Translations under genes and position numbers: made by a program
Part shown: one piece after another, positions 1-9,440 of the stretch
How positions within the stretch are numbered: position 1 is the first letter of the stretch
Layout of the letters: each line of letters begins with the position of its first letter
Source of the DNA: Hominenteromicrobium sp900549945
GTDB lineage: Bacteria > Bacillota > Clostridia > Oscillospirales > Acutalibacteraceae
Length of the DNA: 64,000 nucleotides
Assembly (NCBI GenBank): GCA_902472305.1
Contig: CABRNK010000016.1
Coordinates: forward strand, 1-64,000
Reading direction: 5' to 3'
Notes under the pieces: generated by a model
Seen by the model: the letters and a program-made list of their open reading frames with translations, nothing else
What the model was told of the DNA's origin: nothing
Databases searched by the model: none

Positions 1-15
1 TCTAACACTAAATAT

Positions 16-996
16 TTATTCCCACTCAATCGTTCCGCAGGGCTTCGGGGTGAGGTCGTAGAGCACGCGGTTGACGCCGGGGACTTCTGCTGTGATCCGC
101 GCTGTGATGTGCTCGAGGAGCTCGAACGGCACATTTTCGACCGTCGCGGTCATCGCGTCGACCGTATTGACCGCGCGGAGGATTACCGGGTAGGCAAATG
201 TGCGGGCGCCGTCCTTGACGCCGACGGAGCGGAAGTCCGGCACGGCGGTGAAATACTGCCAAACCTTGCCCTCCAGCCCGTTCTTTGCAAACTCCTCGCG
301 CAGGATCGCGTCGGATTCACGGACAATCTCGAGGCGGTCGCGGGTGATCGCGCCGAGGCAGCGCACGCCGAGGCCCGGGCCCGGGAACGGCTGGCGGTAG
401 ACCATGCCGTCCGGCAGGCCGAGCGCCTTGCCGACGACGCGGACCTCATCCTTATAGAGGAACTTCAGCGGCTCGACCAGCTCGAATTTGAGATCCTCCG
501 GCAGACCGCCCACGTTATGGTGCGCCTTGACGCCGTCGCTCTCGATGATGTCGGGGTAAATCGTGCCCTGCGCCAGAAACTCGATGCCCTCCTGCTTGCG
601 GGCCTCCTCCTCGAACACGCGGATGAACTCCGCGCCGATGATCTTGCGCTTCTTTTCCGGCTCGGCGACACCGGCCAGCTTATCGAGGAAGCGGTCGACC
701 GCATCGACATACACGAGGTTTGCATCCATCTGGTTGCGGAAAACCTCGACCACCTGCTCTGGCTCACCCTTGCGCAGCAGGCCGTGGTTAACGTGTACGC
801 AGACGAGCTGCTTGCCGATCGCCTTGATCAAAAGCGCCGCGACGACCGAGGAATCCACACCGCCGGAAAGCGCAAGCAGTACCTTCTTATCCCCGACCTG
901 CGCGCGGATCTCCGCCACCTGCTCCGCAACAAAAGCATCCGCCAGCGCAGCCGTCGTGATGCGCTCCATCGTTTCGGGCCGTTTATTGTTTTCCAT
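16..996 (-). CDS. Stand-alone GMP synthase ATP-pyrophosphatase subunit (GuaA C-terminal type)
   Basis: This 326-residue protein matches only the C-terminal two thirds of GMP synthase. It has the ATP-pyrophosphatase loop LSGGVDSS near residue 43 and the GMP synthase dimerisation domain, ending in the family-typical KPCGTIEWE. The glutamine amidotransferase domain is absent, so it would aminate XMP with free ammonia or with a separate glutaminase, like the archaeal GuaAb subunit. The start is set by GGAGG six bases before the ATG. It lies 335 bp downstream of a full-length guaA on the same strand, so it is probably a paralogue at the end of that operon. A partner glutaminase could lie beyond the window edge. 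Confidence 0.88.
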   Translation of the reverse strand: MENNKRPETMERITTAALADAFVAEQVAEIRAQVGDKKVLLALSGGVDSSVVAALLIKAIGKQLVCVHVNHGLLRKGEPEQVVEVFRNQMDANLVYVDAVDRFLDKLAGVAEPEKKRKIIGAEFIRVFEEEARKQEGIEFLAQGTIYPDIIESDGVKAHHNVGGLPEDLKFELVEPLKFLYKDEVRVVGKALGLPDGMVYRQPFPGPGLGVRCLGAITRDRLEIVRESDAILREEFAKNGLEGKVWQYFTAVPDFRSVGVKDGARTFAYPVILRAVNTVDAMTATVENVPFELLEHITARITAEVPGVNRVLYDLTPKPCGTIEWE

Positions 997-1331
997 AAAG
1001 TACCTCCGGGTTACAGTTTTCTTGCCTTTATCTTATCAAATCCGAGGCGATTCGTCAATGCAAGTGCCGCCTTTTTCTTTGTGCAGACTGCATAAAGCGC
1101 AGTCCTGCAACCGCAGCACTCCGCCGGCCGGCCTTTCCCCGCGCCCTTTTACCCGTGCGCCTCCACATGTACCAAACAGACATACCCGCCGATTGAGCCG
1201 GTCACTTTAAACTTTCCCGGCAAAAAAGGCAACGGAAGCCTCCAGCACGGCGCTCGGACACGCTGCGGCATTACCGCAAACTGCGTGAAGCCCAGCTCTA
1301 GGCGTGCTTCCCGCTTACAAATTGCTCAAAC
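997..1331. other. Spacer between the two GMP synthase genes
   Basis: 335 bp without a credible gene. I looked for a purine riboswitch, a clear sigma-A promoter and a T-tailed terminator on the minus strand and saw none. The end near 1000-1007 carries the ribosome binding site of the downstream gene. Confidence 0.5.
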
Positions 1332-2879
1332 TCACTCGAATTCTATGGTCGCCGGGGGCTTTCCCGTGCAGTCGTAGAGCACGCGGTTCACGTGCTTGAC
1401 CTCGTTGACGATGCGGCTTGTGACCGTCTGGATCAAGCTCCACGGGATCTCCGCCGCTTCCGCCGTCATGAAGTCTGTCGTCGTTACGGCGCGCAGGGCG
1501 ACCGCGTAGTCGTAGGTGCGCTCGTCGCCCATCACGCCCACGCTGCGCATGTTCGTCAGCGCCGCATAATACTGGCTGATGCTCCTGTCCAGCCCGGCCT
1601 TCGCGATTTCCTCGCGCCAGATCGCGTCGGCATCCTGCACCATAGCGACCTTCTCCGGCGTCACCTCGCCGATGATGCGCACCGCGAGGCCCGGCCCCGG
1701 GAACGGCTGGCGGCCGACAAGGCATTCCGGCAGCCCGAGCTCGCGCCCCGCCTGCCGCGTTTCGTCCTTGAACAGGTCGCGCAGCGGCTCGATGATCTCT
1801 TTGAAATCGACGTAATCCGGCAGGCCGCCCACGTTGTGGTGCGATTTGATGACCGTGCTCTCGCCGCCAAGGCCGCTTTCCACGACGTCGGGGTAGATCG
1901 TGCCCTGCGCGAGGAAATCGACGGCGCCGAGCTTCCGCGCCTCCTCCTCGAACACGCGGATGAACTCCTCGCCGATAATCCTGCGCTTCTCCTCCGGCTC
2001 CGCAACGCCGGCCAGCTTCTTGTAGAACCGCTCGCGCGCGTTGACGCAGATGAAATTCATATCAAACCGCCCGTTCGGCCCGAACACTGTGCAGACCTCC
2101 TCGGCCTCGTTCTTGCGCAGCAGACCGTGATCCACGAACACACAGGTGAGCTGCCTGCCGACCGCCTTCGAGAGCATCGCCGCCGCAACGGACGAATCGA
2201 CGCCGCCGGAAAGCGCGCAGAGCACCTTGCCGCTGCCGATCTTCTCGCGCAGCGCCCTGACGCTCGTCTCGACGAAGGAGTCCATCTTCCAGTCGCCCTT
2301 GCAGCCGCAGACGCGGTAGACGAAGTTCGAAAGCATCGCCTTGCCCTCCTGCGTGTGGAGTACCTCGGGGTGGAACTGCAGCGCATAGAGCTTTTTCTCG
2401 GGCTTTTCCGCCGCCGCGACCGGGCAGTTGCCGGTATAGGCCGAAGCCGTGAAGCCCGGCGCGATCGTCTCGACGTAATCGTTATGGCTCATCCAGCAGA
2501 CCGTCTCCGGGCTGACGTTGTGGAAAATCTCGGAATTCGTATCGACGTGCACGAGCGTTTTGCCGTATTCGCGCTCCGGCGCCGTGCACACATGGCCGCC
2601 GAGCAAATGCATCATGAGCTGGCAGCCGTAGCACAGGCCGAGCACTGGGATGCCCAGCTCGAAAACAGCCGGGTCGATCGTCGGCGCGCCGTCCGTATAG
2701 ACGCTGTTCGGGCCGCCGGTGAAAATGATGCCCTTCGGATTTTCCGCGCGGATCGCCTCAAGACCGACGCGGTAGGAGACGATCTCGCAGTAGACGCCGC
2801 ACTCGCGCACCCGACGGGCGACAAGCTGATTATACTGGCCGCCGAAATCGACGACCAAAACTTTTTCATTCTTGGCCAT
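1332..2879 (-). CDS. guaA: GMP synthase (glutamine-hydrolysing), full length
   Basis: GuaA converts XMP, ATP and glutamine to GMP, the last step of guanine nucleotide synthesis. About 515 residues, the usual length. The N-terminal class I amidotransferase domain shows the nucleophile motif GLCYGCQLM and QFHPEV with the catalytic His and Glu. The ATP-pyrophosphatase domain follows with LSGGVDSS, then the C-terminal dimerisation domain ending KPPATIEFE. An in-frame ATG three codons upstream (2888) sits only two or three bases from the AGGAAA site, so the start at 2879 (MAKNEK) with about ten-base spacing is preferred. It follows glmS by 24 bp and is part of the purB-purA-glmS operon. Confidence 0.97.
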   Translation of the reverse strand: MAKNEKVLVVDFGGQYNQLVARRVRECGVYCEIVSYRVGLEAIRAENPKGIIFTGGPNSVYTDGAPTIDPAVFELGIPVLGLCYGCQLMMHLLGGHVCTAPEREYGKTLVHVDTNSEIFHNVSPETVCWMSHNDYVETIAPGFTASAYTGNCPVAAAEKPEKKLYALQFHPEVLHTQEGKAMLSNFVYRVCGCKGDWKMDSFVETSVRALREKIGSGKVLCALSGGVDSSVAAAMLSKAVGRQLTCVFVDHGLLRKNEAEEVCTVFGPNGRFDMNFICVNARERFYKKLAGVAEPEEKRRIIGEEFIRVFEEEARKLGAVDFLAQGTIYPDVVESGLGGESTVIKSHHNVGGLPDYVDFKEIIEPLRDLFKDETRQAGRELGLPECLVGRQPFPGPGLAVRIIGEVTPEKVAMVQDADAIWREEIAKAGLDRSISQYYAALTNMRSVGVMGDERTYDYAVALRAVTTTDFMTAEAAEIPWSLIQTVTSRIVNEVKHVNRVLYDCTGKPPATIEFE

Positions 2880-2903
2880 ATGGATCATTTCCTTTTCTGG
2901 GAA

Positions 2904-4730
2904 TTATTCAACCGTCACAGATTTTGCAAGATTCCGCGGCTTATCAATATCGCAGCCCTTCATGGAGGCCACGTAGTAAGCAAAAAGCTGCATCGGAATC
3001 ACCGAAAGCGAGGGCAGCATGAACGGGCTGATCTTCGGGATATAGAACACCATGTCCGTCTGCCCCTCGATCTCGGCGCGGTCCTCGGTCGTGAGGCCGA
3101 GCACCACGGCGCCGCGCGCCTTCACCTCGCGGATATTCGACATCATTTTGTCGAACAGCCGCCCGTCCGTCGCGAGCGCGATCACGAGCGTCCCCTCCTC
3201 AATCAGGGAAATCGGCCCGTGCTTCAGCTCGCCCGCGGCGTACGCCTCCGAGTGGATGTAGGAGATCTCCTTGAGCTTGAGCGAGGCCTCCAGCGACGCC
3301 GCGTAATCGACGTTGCGCCCGATGAAGTACATGTCGCCGGCGTTAAAATACTGCGAGGCGAAGAACTGGATGTTCTCCTTGTGCGCGAGCATGCGCTCGA
3401 TCTGGTCGGGAATCTGCTCGAGCTCTGCGATATAACGGTCGAGCTCTTCCGCAGTCAGGCGGCCGAGCTTCTCGCCGATGTAGAGCGCCAGCAGGTAGAC
3501 GACCGCGAGCTGCGTGCTGTACGCCTTCGTGGAGGCAACCGAAATCTCCGGCCCCGCCCACGTGTACAGCACGTCGTCCGATTCATTCGCGATCGTGCTG
3601 CCGACGACGTTGACGATCGAGAGCACGCGGCAGCCCGCGCGCTTTGCCTCGCGCAGCGCGGCCAGCGTATCAGCCGTTTCGCCGGACTGGCTGATGATGA
3701 TCATCAGCGTGTGCTCGTCGATAATCGGCTTTCTGTAGCGGAATTCCGAGGCAACGTCCACCTCGACCGAGATGCGCAGCAGCTCCTCAAACGCGTACTT
3801 TGCGACGACGCCGACGTGGTACGCCGTGCCGCAGGCGACGATACAGATCTTCGTGAAGCTCTGAAGCTGCTCCGCCGTCAGCGTGATGTCGTCGAGCACG
3901 ACGCGCCCGCCGCGGATGCGCGGCGCGATCGTATCCCGCACGGCCTTCGGCTGCTCGCAGATCTCCTTCATCATAAAGTGCTCGTAGCCGCCCTTTTCCG
4001 CCGCCTCAATATCCCACTCGATGTGCTCCGCCGTCTTTTCGACCGGCTCGGCGTCCGGGTTGAAGAACGCCACTGTGTCGCGCGTGAGCACCGCGATCTC
4101 GTTGTCCTTTAAGCGGTAGATGTCGCGCGTGCGCGAGAGGATCGCCGGGATGTCGGAGGCGATGAAGTTCTCCCCCTGCCCCACGCCGATGATCAGCGGG
4201 CTGTCCTTGCGCACGCAGAACAGGCGGTCCGGGTATTCGGCGCTGATGATGCCGAGCGCGTAGCTTCCCTCCACCTTCGAGATAACCTTCGCGATCGTCT
4301 CCATGATATCGCCGTGGTCGTAGTATTCGAGCATCTGCGCGACGACCTCGGTATCCGTTTCCGAAACGAACTGCACGCCGCGGCGCATCAGGTGGTTTTT
4401 GAGGTACAGGTAATTTTCGATGATGCCGTTGTGCACGACGGCAAATTTGCCGCCCTCGCTCGTCTGCGGGTGCGAATTGACGTCGCTCGGCGCGCCGTGC
4501 GTCGCCCAGCGCGTGTGCCCGATGCCGAGCGTGCCCGCCACCGCTTTGCCGCCGTCGATCAGGTTGCTGAGCACGCGGAGCCTGCCCTTCGCCTTCGCCA
4601 CGCGCAGGCCATCCTCCGAATAGACCGCCACGCCGGCGGAATCATACCCGCGGTACTCGAGCTTCTCGAGCCCCTGCAGAAGAATCGGCGCCGCCTGTTC
4701 GCTTCCAATATAGCCGACAATACCACACAT
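2904..4730 (-). CDS. glmS: Glutamine-fructose-6-phosphate aminotransferase
   Basis: GlmS makes glucosamine-6-phosphate from fructose-6-phosphate and glutamine, the entry to peptidoglycan precursors. 608 residues, standard for the family. The mature protein begins with the catalytic cysteine (MCGIVGYIG), followed by the N-terminal nucleophile glutaminase domain and two SIS sugar-isomerase domains, and it ends DKPRNLAKSVTVE as in other GlmS. The start is fixed by this N-terminus and by an AAGGAAGGGA site. The open frame extends upstream but without family similarity. The 89-bp gap to purA is too short for a glmS ribozyme and instead holds two perfect hairpins. Confidence 0.97.
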   Translation of the reverse strand: MCGIVGYIGSEQAAPILLQGLEKLEYRGYDSAGVAVYSEDGLRVAKAKGRLRVLSNLIDGGKAVAGTLGIGHTRWATHGAPSDVNSHPQTSEGGKFAVVHNGIIENYLYLKNHLMRRGVQFVSETDTEVVAQMLEYYDHGDIMETIAKVISKVEGSYALGIISAEYPDRLFCVRKDSPLIIGVGQGENFIASDIPAILSRTRDIYRLKDNEIAVLTRDTVAFFNPDAEPVEKTAEHIEWDIEAAEKGGYEHFMMKEICEQPKAVRDTIAPRIRGGRVVLDDITLTAEQLQSFTKICIVACGTAYHVGVVAKYAFEELLRISVEVDVASEFRYRKPIIDEHTLMIIISQSGETADTLAALREAKRAGCRVLSIVNVVGSTIANESDDVLYTWAGPEISVASTKAYSTQLAVVYLLALYIGEKLGRLTAEELDRYIAELEQIPDQIERMLAHKENIQFFASQYFNAGDMYFIGRNVDYAASLEASLKLKEISYIHSEAYAAGELKHGPISLIEEGTLVIALATDGRLFDKMMSNIREVKARGAVVLGLTTEDRAEIEGQTDMVFYIPKISPFMLPSLSVIPMQLFAYYVASMKGCDIDKPRNLAKSVTVE

Positions 4731-4751
4731 ACCAAAATCCCTTCCTTTCCG

Positions 4752-4807
4752 CTGCCGCACGATTTGCGGCAGATCAGGGAAAGCGGGCGACACCGCGCCC
4801 GCTTTCC
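4752..4807 (-). promoter_or_regulatory. Two perfect hairpins in the purA-glmS spacer
   Basis: Directly visible: an 8-bp stem (CTGCCGCA pairing with TGCGGCAG, 4752-4772, 5-base loop) and a 12-bp stem (arms 4778-4789 and 4796-4807, 6-base loop). They lie just upstream of the glmS ribosome binding site. No T-run follows on the minus strand, so they do not look like ordinary terminators. A processing site, RNA stabiliser or attenuator is possible (inference). Confidence 0.55.
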
Positions 4808-4819
4808 AGCTAAAACCAA

Positions 4820-6100
4820 TTATTTGTAGATGATGTCCTCGCGCGCCGGGCCGTTCGAGACCATCGTGATCGGCACGCCGATGTGCTTTTCCGCAAATTC
4901 CACATAGCGGCGCGCGTTCTCGGGCAGGTCCGCATAGTTGCGGATGCCGCCGATATCGCACTTCCAGCCTGGAAGCACCTCGAGAACCGGCTTGCAGCGC
5001 TTGAGCTCCGTCGTCGTCGGGAAATAATCGATGCGCTTGCCGTCGAGCTCATACGCCACGCAGACCGGGATCTCATCGAGGTAGCCGAGCGCGTCGAGCA
5101 CCGTGAAAGCCACGCCGGTCGCGCCCTGCGCCTCGCAGCCGTAGCGCGCCGCGACAAGGTCGAGCCAGCCCATTCTTCTCGGTCGGCCCGTCGTCGCGCC
5201 GTACTCGCCGCCGTCGCCGCCGTGACGGCGCAGCGCGTCCGCCTCGTCGCCAAAGATCTCGGAGACGAATTCACCCGCGCCGACCGCGCTCGAATACGCC
5301 TTGACGACCGTGACAATCTCCTGAATCGCGTACGGCGGGACGCCGCCCGCGCCGATCGCGCCGAAGCCGGCGAGCGGCGAGGAGGAGGTGACCATCGGGT
5401 AAATGCCGAGGTCCGGATCCTTCAGGGAGCCGAGCTGGCCCTCGAGCAGAATCGTTTTGCCGGCCTTCACGGCCTCGTGCAGCAGCGTGAACGTATCCGC
5501 CACATACGGTGCGAGCGCTGCCTTGTACTCCATGAGCTTCCCGTAAATTTCCTCGCGGTCGAGCGGCTCGGTCTTGTAAAGGTCCTTGTAGAGCACGTTC
5601 TTGAGCTCGAGCACGTGGTCGATTTTCTCCATCAGCGCATCCTTCTCGTCGAACAACTCGCTGACCTGAAAGCCGATTTTCGCGTACTTGTCGGAATAAA
5701 ACGGCGCGATGCCGCTCTTCGTGGAGCCGAAGGATTTCGCCGCGAGGCGGGCCTCCTCCATGCCGTCGAGCGCCTTGTGGTAGGGCATGACGATCTGGCA
5801 GCGGTTCGAGACCACGAGGTTCGGCATGGGTACGCCGCGGTCCGTAACGGCCTTGATCTCGTCGATGAAGTTCTCGACAGACAGCGCTACGCCGTTGCCG
5901 ATGACATTGATGATATTCTTTCTGAAAATGCCGGAAGGCAGCTGATGCAGCGCGAATTTGCCGTACTCGTTGATGATCGTGTGGCCGGCGTTGCTGCCGC
6001 CCTGAAAACGCACGACGATGTCCGACGTCTCCGCGAGCATATCGGTGATCTTGCCCTTTCCCTCGTCGCCCCAGCAGGCGCCGACGATTGCCTTTACCAT
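4820..6100 (-). CDS. purA: Adenylosuccinate synthetase
   Basis: PurA joins IMP and aspartate using GTP, the first committed step to AMP. 426 residues, normal length. The N-terminus VKAIVGACWGDEGKGK carries the GTP-binding GDEGKGK loop, and GGSNAGHTI carries the catalytic His. It lies 78 bp downstream of purB on the same strand, so both AMP-branch enzymes are made together, with the GMP-branch enzyme guaA further along. A GAAAGG site lies about eleven bases before the ATG. Confidence 0.97.
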   Translation of the reverse strand: MVKAIVGACWGDEGKGKITDMLAETSDIVVRFQGGSNAGHTIINEYGKFALHQLPSGIFRKNIINVIGNGVALSVENFIDEIKAVTDRGVPMPNLVVSNRCQIVMPYHKALDGMEEARLAAKSFGSTKSGIAPFYSDKYAKIGFQVSELFDEKDALMEKIDHVLELKNVLYKDLYKTEPLDREEIYGKLMEYKAALAPYVADTFTLLHEAVKAGKTILLEGQLGSLKDPDLGIYPMVTSSSPLAGFGAIGAGGVPPYAIQEIVTVVKAYSSAVGAGEFVSEIFGDEADALRRHGGDGGEYGATTGRPRRMGWLDLVAARYGCEAQGATGVAFTVLDALGYLDEIPVCVAYELDGKRIDYFPTTTELKRCKPVLEVLPGWKCDIGGIRNYADLPENARRYVEFAEKHIGVPITMVSNGPAREDIIYK

Positions 6101-6178
6101 AATCGTTCAAGCCTTTCTCTACATGTATATTTTTTGCTCCGCCCTTCTATGCCGCAGATGCGGCGGGCGGATTCCGTT

Positions 6179-7609
6179 TTACAGGTTGATTTCGGCGGTC
6201 TCCGTCTCCGTGTCGGCGTAGCGGCTGAGCACCGGCTGCACCGTGTCGCGCAGGAAGAGCTCCGTCTGGCGCGGCGCGCGGCCCACATACTTGTGCGGGT
6301 CCACGATGCCTTTGAGCTGCTCGAGCGTCACGCCGAAGATCGGGTCGCCCGCGATGCGCTCGAGCAGGTCGTTTTCGCCGCCCTCCTCCTTGATGACCTT
6401 CGAGGCCGCCATCGAGTGGACGCGCACGTGCTCGTGCAGCTCCTGCCGGTCCGCACCGCGCTTTGCGGCGTCCATCATGATGTTTTCGGTCGCCATAAAC
6501 GGCAGCTCGCGCATGAGGCGCTGCTCGATGACCTTCGGGTAAACGACGAGGCCGTCCGCCACGTTCATCACGAGGTTCAAAATCGCATCGGTCGCGAGGA
6601 ACGCCTCCGGCACGCTGATGCGCTTGTTCGCCGAATCATCGAGCGTGCGCTCAAACCACTGCGTCGAAGCCGTGATCGCCGGGTTCAGCGCGTCGACCAC
6701 GACATAGCGTGCGAGGGAGGCGATGCGCTCGCTGCGCATCGGGTTGCGCTTGTAGGCCATCGCGGAGGAGCCGATCTGGTTCTTTTCAAACGGCTCCTCC
6801 ACCTCCTTGAGGTGCTGCAGAAGGCGGATGTCGTTCGAGAACTTCGCCGCGCTCTGCGCGATGCAGCTCAGCACGTTCAGCATCTGGCTGTCGAGCTTGC
6901 GCGGGTAGGTTTGGCCGGAAACGGCGAAGCACGTCTCATAGCCCAGCTTTTCGGCGATTTTGCCGTCGATCTTCGCGGCCATCTCGTCGTCGCCGTCGAA
7001 CAGCTCGAGGAAGCTCGCCTGCGTGCCGGTCGTGCCCTTCGAGCCGAGCAGCTTCGCCTTGCCGATCTGATACTCGACGTCCTCGAGATCCATCAGGAAT
7101 TCCTGAATCCAGAGCGTCGCGCGCTTGCCGACGGTCGTCGGCTGGGCGGGCTGGAAGTGCGTGAAAGCGAGCGTCGGCAGGTCCTTGTACTCCGCCGCGA
7201 ACTTCGAAAGCACGCGGACGACGTTGACGAGCTTCTTCCGGACGATTTTCATCGCCTCGGTCATGATGATGATATCGGTATTGTCGCCCACGTAGCAGCT
7301 CGTCGCGCCGAGGTGGATGATGCCGGCCGCCTTCGGGCACTGCTGGCCGTAGGCATAGACGTGGCTCATCACGTCGTGGCGCACGAGGCGCTCACGCGCT
7401 TCGGCGACCTCATAATTGATGTCGTCGGCATGCGCCTTGAGCTCGTCAACCTGCTCCTGCGTGACCGGCAGGCCCAGCTCCATCTCGCTCTCCGCCAGCG
7501 CGATCCACAGGCGGCGCCATGTCCTGAACTTCATATCGGGAGAGAAAAGATATTTCATCTCCTGATCGGCATAGCGGGAGGACAGTGGGGATTCATAGGT
7601 GTCTCTCAT
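6179..7609 (-). CDS. purB: Adenylosuccinate lyase
   Basis: PurB cleaves adenylosuccinate to AMP and SAICAR to AICAR, with fumarate as the second product. 476 residues, in the long clostridial form. The superfamily signature loop is present as GSSAMAYKRNP, with Ala where many have Pro. This is the first gene of the minus-strand nucleotide operon. A strong promoter lies about 100 bp upstream, divergent from gdhA. The start has an AAAGGA site 11 bases upstream. Confidence 0.96.
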   Translation of the reverse strand: MRDTYESPLSSRYADQEMKYLFSPDMKFRTWRRLWIALAESEMELGLPVTQEQVDELKAHADDINYEVAEARERLVRHDVMSHVYAYGQQCPKAAGIIHLGATSCYVGDNTDIIIMTEAMKIVRKKLVNVVRVLSKFAAEYKDLPTLAFTHFQPAQPTTVGKRATLWIQEFLMDLEDVEYQIGKAKLLGSKGTTGTQASFLELFDGDDEMAAKIDGKIAEKLGYETCFAVSGQTYPRKLDSQMLNVLSCIAQSAAKFSNDIRLLQHLKEVEEPFEKNQIGSSAMAYKRNPMRSERIASLARYVVVDALNPAITASTQWFERTLDDSANKRISVPEAFLATDAILNLVMNVADGLVVYPKVIEQRLMRELPFMATENIMMDAAKRGADRQELHEHVRVHSMAASKVIKEEGGENDLLERIAGDPIFGVTLEQLKGIVDPHKYVGRAPRQTELFLRDTVQPVLSRYADTETETAEINL

Positions 7610-7705
7610 GGGGTCGATCTTCCTTTCTGCTCTGGAGCCGCGCGCCGCGCTCGGGCGGGAGCGGTCCGTATTCTCGGAACCCGGAACACATTCGGATACA
7701 TGATA

Positions 7706-7734
7706 ATTCTATAAAAAACCGCAGCGATTGTCAA
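7706..7734 (-). promoter_or_regulatory. Sigma-A promoter for the purB-purA-glmS-guaA operon
   Basis: On the minus strand TTGACA (7729-7734), a 17-bp spacer, and TAGAAT (7706-7711). Five of six and six of six consensus positions match. The leader to purB would be about 90 nt. No purine riboswitch fold was recognised in it. Confidence 0.8.
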
Positions 7735-7893
7735 TATTTTTCCGAAAAGCACGGTGCAAGGATTCGTACAATTTCCTTTGCCGCGGGCGGCAAATACTGT
7801 TGTTTTCATAGAAAAGCAGCCAAAACTTGCAGGAAACAACACAGCTTCATGCAGAATTCGCATTGCTCTTTTAAATTTTTTGCGCGAAAGATA

Positions 7894-7922
7894 TTGCAAA
7901 TTCGGCGCATACGTGATAGAAT
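7894..7922 (+). promoter_or_regulatory. Sigma-A promoter for gdhA
   Basis: TTGCAA (7894-7899), a 17-bp spacer, TAGAAT (7917-7922). It diverges from the purB promoter and gives a leader of roughly 100 nt before the gdhA start. Confidence 0.7.
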
Positions 7923-8032
7923 ATCCCCAGATTTCCCGCGGAGCGGTTTCCGCACAGTTTGCAGGATTCACTTTCGGAAGTTGCGTTTCACCGGGATTTA
8001 TGTCCTCAAATTTTGTACAAGGAGCGATTCGT

Positions 8033-9364
8033 ATGTCTTATGTCAGCGAACAGCTTGCCGAGCTCAAGCGGCTCAACGCAAGCGAACCCGAATTCATTCA
8101 GGCCGCCACAGAGGTGCTCACCTCGCTGGAGCCGGTCATCGAAGCGAACCCGCAGTACGAGGCCGCCGGCATTTTGGAGCGTATCACCGAGCCGGAGCGC
8201 CAGATCAAGTTCCGCGTGCCGTGGGTTGACGACAGCGGCAAGGTGCGCGTCAACCGCGGCTACCGCGTGCAGTTCAACTCCGCAATCGGCCCGTATAAGG
8301 GCGGCCTGCGCCTGCACCCGTCCGTCAACCTCGGCGTCATCAAGTTCCTCGGCTTCGAGCAGATCTTCAAGAATTCCCTGACAGGCCTGCCGATCGGCGG
8401 CGGCAAGGGCGGCTCCGATTTCGACCCGAAGGGCAAGAGCGACCGCGAGATCATGGCGTTCTGCCAGAGCTTCATGACGGAGCTCTACCGCCACATCGGC
8501 GCGGATACGGACGTTCCGGCGGGCGACATCGGCGTCGGCGCAAGAGAGATCGGCTATCTCTACGGCCAGTACAAGCGCATCCGCAACTGCTATGAGGGCG
8601 TGCTCACCGGCAAGGGCCTCACCTACGGCGGCTCGCTCGTCCGCACGCAGGCGACCGGCTACGGCCTGCTCTATTTCACGGACGCGGTGCTGAAGAAGAA
8701 CGGCATGGAGCTCAAGGGCAAGACGGTCGTCATCTCCGGCGCCGGCAACGTTGCGATCTACGCGGCGGAAAAGGCGATCGAGATGGGCGCAAAGGTCGTC
8801 ACGATGTCCGATTCCACCGGCTGGATCTACGACGCGGAGGGCATCGACCTCGCGGCGGTCAAGGAGATCAAGGAAGTCAAGCGCGAGCGCCTGACCGCCT
8901 ACAAGGCCTACCGCCCGAACAGCGAGTACCACGAGGGCAAGGGCGTTTGGACCGTCAAGTGCGACATCGCTCTCCCCTGCGCAACGCAGAACGAGCTCAA
9001 CAAGGAGGATGCGGAAATCCTCGTCAAGAACGGCGTGCAGGCCGTTGCCGAGGGCGCAAACATGCCCACGACGCTCGAGGGCACCGAGGTGTTCCAGAAG
9101 GCCGGCGTGCTCTTCGCACCGGGCAAGGCTGCAAACGCCGGCGGCGTTGCGACCTCTGCGCTCGAGATGAGCCAGAACAGCGAGCGCCTCTCCTGGAGCT
9201 TCGAGGAAGTCGATGCAAAGCTCAAGGGCATCATGGAGAACATCTTCAAGAATGTCGATGCGGCGGCCGAGAAGTACGGCCACGCGAAGAACTACGTCGT
9301 CGGCGCGAACATCGCCGGCTTCGTGAAGGTCGCCGACGCCATGCTCGCGCAGGGTGTGGTCTGA
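8033..9364 (+). CDS. gdhA: Glutamate dehydrogenase (probably NADP-specific)
   Basis: GdhA interconverts 2-oxoglutarate plus ammonia and glutamate. 443 residues, matching the hexameric class I enzymes. The substrate-binding loop GGGKGGSDFDPKGKS and the dinucleotide fold around SGAGNVAIYAAEKA are visible. The chosen ATG (MSYVSEQL) has AAGGAG eight bases upstream. The frame stays open upstream but that stretch contains the promoter. Monocistronic, closed by a 16-bp hairpin. Glutamate made here feeds the glutamine-using GlmS and GuaA encoded divergently. NADP preference is inferred from length and family only. Confidence 0.95.
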   Translation: MSYVSEQLAELKRLNASEPEFIQAATEVLTSLEPVIEANPQYEAAGILERITEPERQIKFRVPWVDDSGKVRVNRGYRVQFNSAIGPYKGGLRLHPSVNLGVIKFLGFEQIFKNSLTGLPIGGGKGGSDFDPKGKSDREIMAFCQSFMTELYRHIGADTDVPAGDIGVGAREIGYLYGQYKRIRNCYEGVLTGKGLTYGGSLVRTQATGYGLLYFTDAVLKKNGMELKGKTVVISGAGNVAIYAAEKAIEMGAKVVTMSDSTGWIYDAEGIDLAAVKEIKEVKRERLTAYKAYRPNSEYHEGKGVWTVKCDIALPCATQNELNKEDAEILVKNGVQAVAEGANMPTTLEGTEVFQKAGVLFAPGKAANAGGVATSALEMSQNSERLSWSFEEVDAKLKGIMENIFKNVDAAAEKYGHAKNYVVGANIAGFVKVADAMLAQGVV

Positions 9365-9388
9365 TCCCGCTTCCATAAAATCAGCATA

Positions 9389-9426
9389 AGGGGCGCCGCA
9401 GGCAAATCGATGCCTGCGGCGCCCCT
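9389..9426 (+). terminator. Hairpin after gdhA
   Basis: Perfect 16-bp inverted repeat (arms 9389-9404 and 9411-9426, 6-base loop), followed by GCAAATTT rather than a strong T-run. Probably the gdhA terminator. Confidence 0.7.
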
Positions 9427-9440
9427 GCAAATTTAAAGAA

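Noticed and set aside
4731..4819. glmS ribozyme upstream of glmS
   Set aside because: The spacer is too short and lacks the ribozyme core. Only two simple hairpins are present.
7610..7705. Purine riboswitch in the purB leader
   Set aside because: No three-way junction pattern or conserved loop sequences visible in about 90 nt.
4883..7714. A 943-codon open frame antisense to purA and purB
   Set aside because: Same codon-bias shadow. No ribosome site or recognisable motif, and the opposite strand carries two conserved enzymes.
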